Shown in pieces: positions 26,301-35,657 of a stretch of DNA of 64,000 bases (position 1 is the stretch's first letter; the number at the start of each line of letters is the position of its first letter). The stretch spans positions 21,498-85,497 of the forward strand of contig CAYIHX010000010.1 of assembly GCA_964363305.1 (NCBI GenBank). The letters run 5' to 3'. This DNA is from CAYIHX01 sp964363305. Lineage in GTDB: Bacteria > Bdellovibrionota > UBA1018. The position numbers were made by a program, and so were the translations under genes. The notes beneath the pieces are model-generated. The model saw only the letters and a program-made list of their open reading frames with translations. It was not told where the DNA came from and ran no database searches.

Positions 26301-28348
26301 TGCAGAAGAAACGGATTTCTCCCGAGGTGCTGGCGAAGGTTAAGGAGGCGGTCGAGCTGATCGAAGTGATCGGTGAGCATGTCGTCCTGCGCAAAGCCGG
26401 GCGTGAATATGTCGGGTTGTGCCCGTTTCATAATGAGCGAAGCGGCTCGTTCTATGTCAACGCCGACAAGCAGGTGTACCACTGCCACGGTTGTCAGGCG
26501 GCGGGCGACGTCGTGAGGTTCGTTCAGGAGATTCACGGCGTTTCGTTCATCGAGGCGGTGCAAGAGCTGGCGGATCGCGCGCGGATCAAGTTGCCCTCGG
26601 AGCTGCTCCGAGAAGTCGAGGGCATGAACCCCGAGGAGGCCAAGGTCCGAGAGGCTCGCCTTGAGAAGATCTCGCTAGCGTCCCGCTTGAATCGATTCGT
26701 CGCGGAGTTCTACTTTCAAAAGCTCAAACAGACGCCGCTGGCGATGAGTTACCTGACGCGCCGAGGCCTGACCGCGGATTGGATTCGGCATTTCTACGTA
26801 GGCTACGCGACGAAGGAATGGGATTCTCTTTCGCGCTTTTTGACGGAAAAAAAGGCGCCGATGGCGTTGGCGGAAGAGCTCGGCCTGATTCGTAAGTCGA
26901 CCCGCCAGGACCCGCGCCCAGGTGAGTCCGGATATTTCGATCTTTTTCGCAACCGAGTGATGTTTCCCATTTTGGATACACGGGGTCGTGTGGTCGGTTT
27001 CGGCGGGCGGACGCTCCCTGGTGGGGACGATGCGGCTGATCCGAAATCTCCCAAGTACCTCAATTCGTCCGATTCTCTTCTCTTTAAGAAGAGCCGCATC
27101 GCTTATGGCTTGTTTCAGGCTCAGAAGCACATTCGCGAAAAGGACGAGGTGGTGTTTGTCGAAGGGTATTTCGACGTGACGGCCCTTCACTCAGCGGGTT
27201 TCGCTCACGCGGTGGCAACCTGCGGTACCGCGCTGACCCCCGAGCACGTCGATCTCGTCAAGCGCTTCGGGAAGAAGTTCATCCTCCTGTTCGATGCGGA
27301 CAAGGCTGGCGAGGCCGCCACTTTGAGAGCCATGGAGCTGGGTTTGGAGCTCGGGATGGTATTCCATGGGGCCAAGATGCCTTCCGGGCTCGATCCGGAT
27401 GAGGTTCTTTTTGACCCTTCGACGGGTTCTTTGCGTACCAACGGCAAAGAGGAGATGGAGGGAATCCTCAAGCGCGCCACTCCTCTGCTGGATTTGCTCA
27501 TGGATGAAAAGCTCGCTCTGGCGGGGGGCGGGAGCAATGAGGACCGGGTTGCCTCGCTGAAGCAGGTGGCAGGCTGGCTGAGGAAGTTTAGTGATCCCAT
27601 TGGGCGATCCGTACGCGTTGAAATTCTTCGAGATCGCTATCAGGTGAGTGCGGATTTGCTTCGGCAGCTGGGATTGCCGGTCGCCGGCGCTCGTTCCGCT
27701 TCTGAGACGCAGCCCTCGCCGAGCACCCGCCCCCCTCAGAAGCCTTGGGTGTCGAGGGAAGAGTTCATGGAATCATTGGCGAAATCACGTTCTGTGACGG
27801 CTCGAGGGCCGGGCTCGTCCGGTCCGGTCAGGGCTCCGGTCATCCGGGCGGGGCAGCTCACCGATCGGGAGAAGTCCCTTCTGCTGGGGCTTGCGCGGGG
27901 CGAGCCCTTTGCCGGGATTTTGAGTCAGGCGCGCCAAGAGATGCCTGCTGGGCTGACACTTGCTGACTTCTTCGACTATCCGCCTGCTCGCCAATGGGTC
28001 TCTCGCCTTTCGAACGAGCCTGGTTTTCTGGAGCGGTTACGAAATGCACCGGCCAGCCTGATTGAACCCGATTTAGACCGGCAAGTTCTCTCAACCCTTA
28101 CGGAAGCTTGGGTCACTCGCCAGGGACAAGGCGACGCACAGGAGGGCGTTCCCTCCACGGAAGAGTTCAGGTTGACGGTGCGTCGCTCTTTGGCCCGGAT
28201 CTGGGCACGATTCTCGCACGGAGTTAAGTTGGCGCTGGCCGATGCAGAAGCCAAGAACGACGCAGGGTTAGCCGCGAAATTGATGAAGGATTACCTTGAC
28301 GGTCAGCGCAAACTGAAGGAGTTTAGCAACTTCTATGACGAAGCTTAA
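26300..28348 (+). CDS. dnaG: DNA primase
   Basis: The 682-residue primase starts with GTG. The zinc-binding domain has CPFHNERSGSFYVNADKQVYHCHGC (about residues 40-64). The RNA polymerase domain follows with FRNRVMFPILDTRGRVVGFGGR and the TOPRIM signature VVFVEGYFDVTALHSAGF, GTALT and LLFDADKAGEAATL, carrying the catalytic acidic residues. A Pro/Ser linker (about 475-500) precedes the C-terminal helicase-binding domain. It makes primers at the fork. The 3' end overlaps rpoD by 14 bases. Confidence 0.96.
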   Translation: MQKKRISPEVLAKVKEAVELIEVIGEHVVLRKAGREYVGLCPFHNERSGSFYVNADKQVYHCHGCQAAGDVVRFVQEIHGVSFIEAVQELADRARIKLPSELLREVEGMNPEEAKVREARLEKISLASRLNRFVAEFYFQKLKQTPLAMSYLTRRGLTADWIRHFYVGYATKEWDSLSRFLTEKKAPMALAEELGLIRKSTRQDPRPGESGYFDLFRNRVMFPILDTRGRVVGFGGRTLPGGDDAADPKSPKYLNSSDSLLFKKSRIAYGLFQAQKHIREKDEVVFVEGYFDVTALHSAGFAHAVATCGTALTPEHVDLVKRFGKKFILLFDADKAGEAATLRAMELGLELGMVFHGAKMPSGLDPDEVLFDPSTGSLRTNGKEEMEGILKRATPLLDLLMDEKLALAGGGSNEDRVASLKQVAGWLRKFSDPIGRSVRVEILRDRYQVSADLLRQLGLPVAGARSASETQPSPSTRPPQKPWVSREEFMESLAKSRSVTARGPGSSGPVRAPVIRAGQLTDREKSLLLGLARGEPFAGILSQARQEMPAGLTLADFFDYPPARQWVSRLSNEPGFLERLRNAPASLIEPDLDRQVLSTLTEAWVTRQGQGDAQEGVPSTEEFRLTVRRSLARIWARFSHGVKLALADAEAKNDAGLAAKLMKDYLDGQRKLKEFSNFYDEA

Positions 28349-30380
28349 GGATTCCCACTCGTCGAAATCTTCGACGAAGTCCGTACCTACCTCTGCTCAA
28401 AAAACGGCCACGCCCAAATCCGCGAAGGCTGGAAAAGAAGCCCCGCCCTCTGTGGCTTCCACGGTGGCCTCCAAGGCGGCTTCTAAGGCAGCCTCCGCGA
28501 AGGAGCACGCTCTCAGTACGATGGCGTCGTCCGCCGTGTTGAACTCGGCTGTCGATGCATCGATTGCGATCGCCAGCGAGAAACCTTCCGTGGATCGCCT
28601 GGCCACGCTCGCCAAGAATAAAGAAATTAAGAAGCTGCTCGATATGGGTGAGCAGCGCGGCTATCTCACTTTTGAAGAAGTGAACGAGTTGTTGCCGCCG
28701 GATATTATTTCACCGCAGGCGATCGATGAGATCATGCACCTCCTCGGCGAGCACGAGATTGAAGTGCTCGACACGACCAAGCGTCCTCGCGAAGGCGACG
28801 AGGACGACGATGAGGAAGAGGCGGGTCTTGGCGCGGCTCCGGCCGGTGCTGAAGGTGCGGCTGAAATCGCCCCTGGAGCGGATTATGCTCGAGGTGCTGA
28901 CCCGGTTAAGCTTTATCTGAAAAAGATGGGGAGCGTTTCGCTCCTGACCCGCGAGGGCGAAGTCGAGATTGCCAAGCGAATCGAAGAAGGCGAAATCGAG
29001 ATTCTTCGCGCGCTTTTGGCTTCCCGGCTCGGCACGATTGCGATCGTCGAGCTCGGCGAGCGCCTCGAGAGCGGTCGCACGAAGGTCAAGGATGTCATTC
29101 GTGGCGTCGATGAAGAAGTTTCTGTCGATGACGAAAAGGCCTACTTGGAGAAGGTGCTTACTGCGATCGCCAAGGTGAAGGGTTTTCTCGCCTATCAAGA
29201 GAAGTCTGACGAGAAGCTGGCTTCGCCGGAAGGCAAGAAGGCGGATGCTCGCGAGAAGATTCTCTCGGAGTTAAAGAAGCGTGAGCGCCAGGTCGAGCAA
29301 GCTTTCGAGAACATCGCGTTCAATCGTAAAACGATTAACGCGTTGTCGGTTCGGATCAAGACGCTTTGGGGTCGCGGCACGGAGATCGTCCTCGAGCGGA
29401 AGAAGATTCTTGCCTATATCGGAACGAAGAGCGTGCAAGAGCTGACCGATCTGGGCAACGAGTACCGCCGGGGCGCGGAGACTCATCCTGCGCTCTGCAA
29501 GAAGTGGGATCTCACTGCCGAGAAGCTCGCGCAGATTGTGCAGCAGGAAGAGGGCATCGCCACTCGCATCGAGAGTCTCGAAGGCGAAGCGGGTCTTCCC
29601 GTTGAGGCGCTTCTGGAAATCAATGATTCCCTGAATATCGGTGAGAGAAAAGCCGACCAGGCGAAGAGCGAGCTCGTCGAGGCGAATCTTCGTCTCGTGG
29701 TCTCGATCGCGAAGAAGTATACCAACCGCGGCCTTCAGTTTCTGGATCTCATCCAGGAAGGTAATATCGGTTTGATGAAGGCGGTCGACAAGTTCGAGTA
29801 TCGTCGAGGGTATAAGTTTTCGACCTACGCCACCTGGTGGATTCGTCAGGCCATTACTCGCGCCATCGCCGATCAAGCTCGTACGATCCGTATTCCGGTT
29901 CATATGATCGAGACAATCAATAAGCTGATTCGAACTTCCCGCCTGCTCATTCAGCAGCTGGGTCGGGAGCCGACGCCCGAAGAGATCGCGACGAAGATGG
30001 AGCTTCCGGTTGATAAGGTTCGGAAGGTGCTGAAAATCGCGAAGGAGCCGATCTCTCTCGAGACCCCGATCGGGGAAGAGGAAGATTCATACCTGGGTGA
30101 TTTCATCGAAGATAAGAAGATCATCAATCCCGCTGAGGCGGTGATGAATATCAACCTCTCCGAGCAGACTCGCAAGGTCCTGGCGACTCTGACTCCGCGT
30201 GAGGAGAAGGTTCTTCGCATGCGCTTTGGGATCGGCGAGAAGTCCGATCATACGTTGGAAGAGGTCGGACAGGATTTCTTCGTGACTCGCGAGCGGATCC
30301 GGCAGATTGAAGCCAAGGCCCTGCGGAAGCTTCGGCATCCGTCCCGTGCTAAGCTTCTCAAGGCCTTCGTCGACAGTTAA
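28335..30380 (+). CDS. rpoD: Housekeeping sigma factor RpoD
   Basis: The 681-residue sigma-70 has a Lys/Ala/Ser-rich low-complexity start (about 1-75), region 1.1 (EIKKLLDMGEQRGYLTFEEVNELLPPDI), region 1.2 (DPVKLYLKKMGSVSLLTREGEVEIAKRIEEGE), a charged non-conserved region, region 2 (ANLRLVVSIAKKYTNRGLQFLDLIQEGNIGLMKAVDKFEYRRGYKFSTYATWWIRQAI), region 3 and region 4 ending with GQDFFVTRERIRQIEAKALRKLRHPSRAK. It recognises -35/-10 promoters. It follows dnaG with overlapping reading frames and ends at a T-rich terminator, so dnaG-rpoD is the end of the macromolecular-synthesis operon. Confidence 0.97.
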   Translation: MTKLKDSHSSKSSTKSVPTSAQKTATPKSAKAGKEAPPSVASTVASKAASKAASAKEHALSTMASSAVLNSAVDASIAIASEKPSVDRLATLAKNKEIKKLLDMGEQRGYLTFEEVNELLPPDIISPQAIDEIMHLLGEHEIEVLDTTKRPREGDEDDDEEEAGLGAAPAGAEGAAEIAPGADYARGADPVKLYLKKMGSVSLLTREGEVEIAKRIEEGEIEILRALLASRLGTIAIVELGERLESGRTKVKDVIRGVDEEVSVDDEKAYLEKVLTAIAKVKGFLAYQEKSDEKLASPEGKKADAREKILSELKKRERQVEQAFENIAFNRKTINALSVRIKTLWGRGTEIVLERKKILAYIGTKSVQELTDLGNEYRRGAETHPALCKKWDLTAEKLAQIVQQEEGIATRIESLEGEAGLPVEALLEINDSLNIGERKADQAKSELVEANLRLVVSIAKKYTNRGLQFLDLIQEGNIGLMKAVDKFEYRRGYKFSTYATWWIRQAITRAIADQARTIRIPVHMIETINKLIRTSRLLIQQLGREPTPEEIATKMELPVDKVRKVLKIAKEPISLETPIGEEEDSYLGDFIEDKKIINPAEAVMNINLSEQTRKVLATLTPREEKVLRMRFGIGEKSDHTLEEVGQDFFVTRERIRQIEAKALRKLRHPSRAKLLKAFVDS

Positions 30381-30405
30381 GCTGATGAAATGATTAAATG
30401 AATTT

Positions 30406-30442
30406 GCCCCGGGGCACCGTAAGGTTTCCCGGGGCTTTTTTT
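30406..30442 (+). terminator. Intrinsic terminator of rpoD
   Basis: Stem GCCCCGGG / CCCGGGGC (30406-30413 with 30428-30435) with a 14-base loop, then seven T. It closes the dnaG-rpoD transcript. Confidence 0.9.
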
Positions 30443-30470
30443 ATGTGGTTGGTATGAACTGTTCCTTTGA

Positions 30471-30539
30471 GGGCGGGGAGATCAGCTCAGGGGCCGGATG
30501 CCTTTTCTACCTGCATCCGGCCTCTGAGCTGATCCGCCC
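30471..30539. repeat. Long hairpin between rpoD and next gene
   Basis: Arms 30480-30501 and 30513-30534 form a 22-bp stem with one G-T pair and an 11-base loop; an outer GGGCG/CGCCC (30471-30475 with 30535-30539) extends it across a small bulge. There is no T tract after it and the rpoD terminator already lies upstream, so it is probably not a plain terminator. It may be a structured RNA or a recognition site. Confidence 0.75.
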
Positions 30540-30572
30540 ACACATAAATGGGTCAGCTCATGAGAATTATCA

Positions 30573-30614
30573 CGCAGTGCGGCAATTTTTCACTTGATGA
30601 GATGCCGCACTGCG
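30573..30614. repeat. Second hairpin in the leader
   Basis: Perfect 12-bp stem CGCAGTGCGGCA / TGCCGCACTGCG (30573-30584 with 30603-30614) and an 18-base loop. It lies 33 bases before the start of the transglutaminase-like gene, so it is in its 5' leader and may affect expression. Confidence 0.7.
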
Positions 30615-30647
30615 ATGTAGTGACCTCGTCATCTCTGGAGGAGTACG

Positions 30648-32453
30648 ATGAGGCAGTTCAACTGGGGTATTTCTTGGGCATTTCTGGCTGTGGCGGGTCT
30701 AGCGGTGGCGCCTTTTGCGCACGCGGAAGACATGGAGACGCTTTCAGCGCCCAGCCTTCGGTTTCTCGATCATCTGGTGCCTGAGGATGCGGAAGATTCT
30801 CCGCGTGAGCTTCTGACTTGGTACGAGCTCATGCAAACTCGCAAGGAGCAGGAGTCGGCCGGTCGTCATGATGCCACTCTGGATACGCGGATTCGGCAAC
30901 TTCAGAGTCGGGTCAGCAACTATCTCCGTCGCGACGAGCTCATGATGTGGTACGCGCCCGGGCAATATCTCCAGTCGCTGCGAAACGCTCGTCATCGTCA
31001 GTATGTGGTGCGCTACGGTTGGATGCCAGCGACGACGCTGGGGCAGCTCGTCGGTCATGAGGCATACTCTCGCAACCTTCGGGACATGGATTTCGGCGGC
31101 TTGCGGCGCGCATCTCTTCGTGAAGAAGGCTGGTCTGAAACCTTTTGGCCCGACCTGACGGGTTCGATTGCGGCTCCTTATGCGGATCCGAATATCACGC
31201 TCAATTTCGTCAATTTTCTATTTTACGGTCAAAACAGATCCTATCTCAACGCTCGTCCGGCGGTGCATGAACGAATTGCCCGCGGGGATTTTCGCCCGGA
31301 AGATAGTGAGAGACTATCGGCTGCGGAAAAGTATGATCTTCTCGTCGGTGACCTCGATTTTACCTTCACGAATCGCGTGCTCCGGATGGTTGAGCAGATC
31401 AACGCGGATGGCCAGATGGCGACCTGGAGTGGGGTTTGTGATGGTTGGTCTTCCGCTTCGTTGAATTTTTTCCGGCCTGAGCGCGCGGTTGAGATCACCG
31501 GCGCCCGGGGGCATCATTTGAAATTTTACACATCTGACATCAAGGGGCTGGCGTCTTTTCTGTGGGCGAAGTCATTTGATCGAAGTGGTTTGAACCTGAC
31601 TTTCGGCGCCGGTTACCAGTGCAAGGACAGCACGCGCGATATGTTGGGTCGTTCGCTCGATCCGACCTGCAATGACGTGAATCCGGGCTTCTTTCATGCT
31701 GCCGCGGTCAATATGATCGGGATTGATCGACACGGTTTCGTCTTCGACAAATCCGAAGCGTCGACGGTCATGAACCAGCCCGCTTTCAAGTATGAGTACA
31801 AATATTTCCGAGTGACGAATGGTTTGGAGACGGATCGCATGGATGTGGCGAAGGTGCCGCTCAGCCGTCTCGGTGATCGCGATCCGTACAAGGCTTACCG
31901 TTCTCCGCGCGCAGTGGATGTCGTCGGGGTGAAGATGAAAGTCTGGTTCAAGAAGGAGCACGCTCAACCCCGGGCGCGTACGGTCGACCCGGTCTCGGCG
32001 GACGCCAATCATTCCGTCGACTTGACTTATGATCTTGAGCTCGATGCCCGGGGCAACATCGTGGGTGGAGAATGGCGGTTTCATCGGAACCTCGTGAACA
32101 GCCTGGCCGACTCCCATCCCGACACGCTGTGGTTAGTCGTGCCGGGGATTCGGATGTATTCGCGCATATCGGAATTCGAGATGCCCGCCTGGGCTGCTCA
32201 TGATCCGATTCCCGAGGCCCTTCTCCCTTTCGCGAAGCAGGCGGCTTTGACCATGAAGCCACCCTTTGGGCCGAATGACCTGGTTCAGCACGATGTGTAT
32301 CGTCCTCAACCGTTGGCGCTTATCGTCGATAATTTGGTCGAACTTTCTCGTCCAGGACGCACCCAGCACGAGATCTCACGGATTCCAGGTCGCTACCGGT
32401 CTTCGTTCTCCTGGCTGTCGGACGCCGATTGGGCGCGTCCCGACGCGCCCTAG
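30648..32453 (+). CDS. Secreted transglutaminase-elicitor-like protein
   Basis: The 601-residue protein has a signal peptide (AFLAVAGLAVAPFAHA) and a GGAGGAG before the ATG. The middle contains WSGVCDGWSSASL with a possible catalytic Cys, ITGARGHHLKFYTSDIKGLASFLW, CNDVNPGFFHAAAVNMIGIDRHGFVFDKS with a candidate His, and MNQPAFKYE. This order of Cys-Gly-Trp, DIKGL, NPG-FH and NQP resembles the transglutaminase elicitor family (pep-13/GP42 type) found in oomycetes and some bacteria. It would crosslink proteins. The assignment is by motif only. The gene ends in a 4-base overlap with the convergent peptidase gene. Confidence 0.6.
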   Translation: MRQFNWGISWAFLAVAGLAVAPFAHAEDMETLSAPSLRFLDHLVPEDAEDSPRELLTWYELMQTRKEQESAGRHDATLDTRIRQLQSRVSNYLRRDELMMWYAPGQYLQSLRNARHRQYVVRYGWMPATTLGQLVGHEAYSRNLRDMDFGGLRRASLREEGWSETFWPDLTGSIAAPYADPNITLNFVNFLFYGQNRSYLNARPAVHERIARGDFRPEDSERLSAAEKYDLLVGDLDFTFTNRVLRMVEQINADGQMATWSGVCDGWSSASLNFFRPERAVEITGARGHHLKFYTSDIKGLASFLWAKSFDRSGLNLTFGAGYQCKDSTRDMLGRSLDPTCNDVNPGFFHAAAVNMIGIDRHGFVFDKSEASTVMNQPAFKYEYKYFRVTNGLETDRMDVAKVPLSRLGDRDPYKAYRSPRAVDVVGVKMKVWFKKEHAQPRARTVDPVSADANHSVDLTYDLELDARGNIVGGEWRFHRNLVNSLADSHPDTLWLVVPGIRMYSRISEFEMPAWAAHDPIPEALLPFAKQAALTMKPPFGPNDLVQHDVYRPQPLALIVDNLVELSRPGRTQHEISRIPGRYRSSFSWLSDADWARPDAP

Positions 32454-34525
32454 TCCATCAGCGTTTGAAAGAGAAACGTGTACTGTAAAGCCGCCATGCG
32501 CGCGCGCTGCTCGAGATCAGCAGCGGCGCCGTGGCCGCCCTCCATGTTTTCGAAGTAGAGAAAGGGATGGCCGAGCTCTTCCATGCGGGCAGCCATCTTG
32601 CGGGCATGGCCCGGGTGAACGCGATCATCTTCTGTTGAGGTCATGAAGAGAACCTCGGGGTACTTCGCGTCTTTTCTCAGGTTTTGATACGGCGAGTACT
32701 TCAGGATGTACTCGCGCTCCTCGGCAATATCGGGGTTGCCATACTCCGCGACCCAGCTCGCCCCAGCCAGAAGCTGATGGTAGCGAAGCATGTCGAGCAG
32801 AGGGACCTGGCAGATCACCGCGCGAAAAAGCTCGGGTCTTTGAGTGAAGGTGGCGCCCATCAAGAGGCCGCCATTGCTTCCGCCTTGAATGGCGAGCTTC
32901 CGCGGTGAGGTGATGTCCGTCGAGATCAGGTGTTCGGCGACGGCCGCGAAATCATCGAAGGCGCGTTGGCGATTTTCCTTGAGTGCGGCCTGGTGCCAGC
33001 GGGGGCCAAATTCGCCCCCACCCCGGATATTCGCGAGCGCATAGGCCCCTCCACGTTCGAGCCAGAGTTTGCCGACGGATGAGGCGTAGAAGGGGGTCTC
33101 CGAGATCTCAAAGCCTCCATACCCATAGAGGAGGGTGGGGAGAGGGCCCGCCTTTTTCGACTTTGAAGAGGTGAGGAGAAAATAGGGAATGCGAGTTCCG
33201 TCCTTACTGATCGCCCATTTTTGTTCGGCCTTCATGCCGGTTGGGTCGAAGCGCGGAGGAAGCTGCTTCAATTTTTGAGTCGAGTGGTCTCGCAGCTCAA
33301 TGAGTTGCGTGGGCTCGAAAAAGCTCTGGTAAGAGAGGAACGCATCGTCTTCATAGGGCCAGAGATCGAGGACGGAGATCATGCCCATTTCCGGCAGGGG
33401 TAAGCGGTTCAGGGCCCACCCTCCCGACGGGTTTGCCTTCGCCTCGATGATTTGCGCGCGCACGTTTTTCAGAACTGTGATCAGCAGGCGAGATTTTCCG
33501 GCGTCGATGGAGAGGAGGGCGCTCTTGGCGTCGGGCGCATGGATTTTTTCGGCTTTCCAGGCGTGCAGATCGAAAGCGAGCAGCGTGCCGGCTTCGAATT
33601 TTTTACTCGTGATCGTCGTGTGCTTCCTCAGCGTGCCAATCACTTTTCCCAGAAAGATCCCGCGAACCTCGAAGTCGGGTCCGGTGGGCAGTTTCGCAAG
33701 GGTGCCGTTTTCGCGGTAGACGTAAGCTTCCTCCTCGAAAAACGTCTTGCCTCGAATCAGCAGCGTCACTCGGCCTTCCGGGCGGAAGGAGACGAAGGGG
33801 CGGGCCCAAATCTCCGTGCGGGGAATCTCAAAGAGGAGCTGAGCCTCCGAAAGCGGCGTGCCGCGCTTCCAGAGCTTCACCTGGCGGGCGTACCCAGACT
33901 CGGTCATCGTTCCTTCGCCAAAGTCGGTGGCGACGAGCAAGGTATTCTCGTCGTACCAAGTCACCGATGATTTCGCTTCAGGGAGGATGAATCCGTTCGC
34001 GACGAACTCGCGCTTGACGGAGTCCCACTCGCGAATCACCTCGGCGTCTTTTCCGCCTTCAGAAAGAAACGCCAGGCATTTATGGTGAAGCGGGGGAAGG
34101 CAACTCAATCCGTGCCACACCCAGCTTTTTCCCTCTTTTTGTCCGAGTTCGTCGACGTCGAAGAGAGTTTCCCAGTCGGGGGTGCCGCTCCGGTAGCTTT
34201 CGAGAGAGGCGTGCCTCAAGATGCCGCGGCGATGATCCGCGTCCTGATAGAAATCCTCGACCCAGCTTCCCTTGCGGTTCGGGGTGATGATGCGATCTTT
34301 CGCTTCAAGAATTTCCTTCACGTTGGCCTTGGCCAGCGCGAAGCGGGCGTCTGATTCAAGGCGTGTCGTCGCCCGCTGATTTCGTTCTCGAACCCAATTC
34401 AGGCTTTTCTCAGAATGAATCTCTTCGAGCGGAAGATAGGGATCGACCGGAGAGGAAGCGCACGCCATGGTTGTCATTGAAAAAGTCATCATGAAAAGAA
34501 TGCCCTGAAGGCGAAGTGAAGACAT
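32450..34525 (-). CDS. Prolyl oligopeptidase family lipoprotein (S9)
   Basis: ATG 34525 follows AGAGGA and gives a lipoprotein signal (lipobox TTMAC), so I use it over the longer frame to 34561. The C-terminal peptidase domain has PTLLYGYGGFEISETPFY, ANIRGGGEFGPRWHQAALKENRQRAFDDFAAVAEHLI, the nucleophile GGSNGGLLMG, MTSTEDDRVHPGHARKMAA (Asp) and GGHGAAADLEQ (His). The N-terminal region is a beta-propeller. This is the S9A architecture, which cuts after proline in short peptides. The lipoprotein form places it outside the cytoplasm, fitting extracellular protein use. Confidence 0.92.
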   Translation of the reverse strand: MSSLRLQGILFMMTFSMTTMACASSPVDPYLPLEEIHSEKSLNWVRERNQRATTRLESDARFALAKANVKEILEAKDRIITPNRKGSWVEDFYQDADHRRGILRHASLESYRSGTPDWETLFDVDELGQKEGKSWVWHGLSCLPPLHHKCLAFLSEGGKDAEVIREWDSVKREFVANGFILPEAKSSVTWYDENTLLVATDFGEGTMTESGYARQVKLWKRGTPLSEAQLLFEIPRTEIWARPFVSFRPEGRVTLLIRGKTFFEEEAYVYRENGTLAKLPTGPDFEVRGIFLGKVIGTLRKHTTITSKKFEAGTLLAFDLHAWKAEKIHAPDAKSALLSIDAGKSRLLITVLKNVRAQIIEAKANPSGGWALNRLPLPEMGMISVLDLWPYEDDAFLSYQSFFEPTQLIELRDHSTQKLKQLPPRFDPTGMKAEQKWAISKDGTRIPYFLLTSSKSKKAGPLPTLLYGYGGFEISETPFYASSVGKLWLERGGAYALANIRGGGEFGPRWHQAALKENRQRAFDDFAAVAEHLISTDITSPRKLAIQGGSNGGLLMGATFTQRPELFRAVICQVPLLDMLRYHQLLAGASWVAEYGNPDIAEEREYILKYSPYQNLRKDAKYPEVLFMTSTEDDRVHPGHARKMAARMEELGHPFLYFENMEGGHGAAADLEQRARMAALQYTFLFQTLMD

Positions 34526-34635
34526 GGAGAATCCTCTACAGAGGCCGGTGGGGTCGCGCAAGTTTTTGACGGGGTGCTGCGTACCGTCATTATTTTCTGT
34601 TGCTACTGGGAGGCACTGGTCTAGTGTGCCGGGTT

Positions 34636-35463
34636 ATGGATCCAATCGAACAGTTTTTTGATAATGTGAAGCACCTCCATAAATATATCGGCGTGGGAGT
34701 CGTTATTTTCCTGCTCGTCGTCCTGGGTACCGGAGGGACGTTCATCATTCCTCCTGGTCATCGCGGGGTTCTGATTACGATGGGGAAGGTCTCTCCCGCG
34801 TTTGCTCCCGAGGGGCTCGGTTTCAAGATCCCGTTTATCACGACGGTGGTGCCGATCTCGATTCGGCAGCAGACGAAGACTGCTCAAGCGGAGTGTTACT
34901 CCTCCGATCTGCAGCAGATCAACGTGGAGCTGAGAATTCTTTACCGCATTCCTGAAAACATGATCGTGAAGACGTTTCAGGATTATTCGGGGGATCCGTT
35001 CGACAGCCTGATCTCGCCGCGCGTGAGCGAGGCGCTCAAGGAAGTGACCGCGCTTCAGAGCGCGGAGCAGATCGTGAAGAAGCGGGAGGAGATCAAGGCC
35101 AAGGCTTTTTCCGCCGCGAAAATCAAGGTGGGCTCGCTTCTCGTGATCGAGGATGTGGTGATTCAGAACGTGGCGCTTTCGAAGGAGCTGGAGACCGCGA
35201 TCGAGGCGAAGATGGTTCAGGAGCAGGAAGCGGCCAAGGCCAAGTTCATTCAGCAGAAGGCCGAGATCGAAGCGAACACCGCCATTATTCGCGCCAAGGG
35301 CGAGGCGGAGGCGATTCGGGTTCGCGGACGCGCGTTGCGCGACAGCCCGGGCCTCGTGCAGTTGCAGATTGTTGAGAAATGGAACGGCATCTCGCCTCTG
35401 GTGGTCGGAGGGGGCGGAGGCGCGAATATTCTTCTGCCGATTGGTGAGCTGAAGCAAAAATGA
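34636..35463 (+). CDS. Prohibitin/SPFH-family membrane protein
   Basis: Start at ATG 34636; the frame is open 12 codons earlier. One N-terminal helix (VGVVIFLLVVLGTGGTFI) anchors an SPFH/Band 7 domain with IPPGHRGVLITMGKVSPAFAPEGLGFKIPFI, SSDLQQINVELRILYRI and SPRVSEALKEVTALQSAEQIVKKREEI, then a long coiled coil (ELETAIEAKMVQEQEAAKAKFIQQKAEIEANTAIIRAKGEAEAIRVRG). It forms membrane rings that scaffold proteases or lipids. It is coupled to a small membrane gene by ATGA. Confidence 0.92.
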   Translation: MDPIEQFFDNVKHLHKYIGVGVVIFLLVVLGTGGTFIIPPGHRGVLITMGKVSPAFAPEGLGFKIPFITTVVPISIRQQTKTAQAECYSSDLQQINVELRILYRIPENMIVKTFQDYSGDPFDSLISPRVSEALKEVTALQSAEQIVKKREEIKAKAFSAAKIKVGSLLVIEDVVIQNVALSKELETAIEAKMVQEQEAAKAKFIQQKAEIEANTAIIRAKGEAEAIRVRGRALRDSPGLVQLQIVEKWNGISPLVVGGGGGANILLPIGELKQK

Positions 35464-35657
35464 AGGCGCGGTCACGTGGGCTTTTTCAGCTCATCTTTCT
35501 GCTTGTCTTCGTTTTCGTCCTGATTCGTTTTTTTCCTGTCCTAGCGCGGATCGCCCAGGCGGCCGCGCTGGGCAGCGTTGAATTAGGGTGGATCATCCTC
35601 GTCTTTGCCCTGGGGGGCTGGCTGGTCTGGGTGCTGAGCAAGCGAAATTCAGGTTGA
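35460..35657 (+). CDS. Small two-helix membrane protein
   Basis: The 65-residue product has two hydrophobic helices (about 9-29 and 43-60) with a short loop and a basic end (LSKRNSG). The start overlaps the prohibitin stop (ATGA), so it is translationally coupled and may act with the SPFH ring. I do not recognise a named family. Its 3' end overlaps the convergent tpm gene by 9 bases. Confidence 0.65.
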   Translation: MKARSRGLFQLIFLLVFVFVLIRFFPVLARIAQAAALGSVELGWIILVFALGGWLVWVLSKRNSG

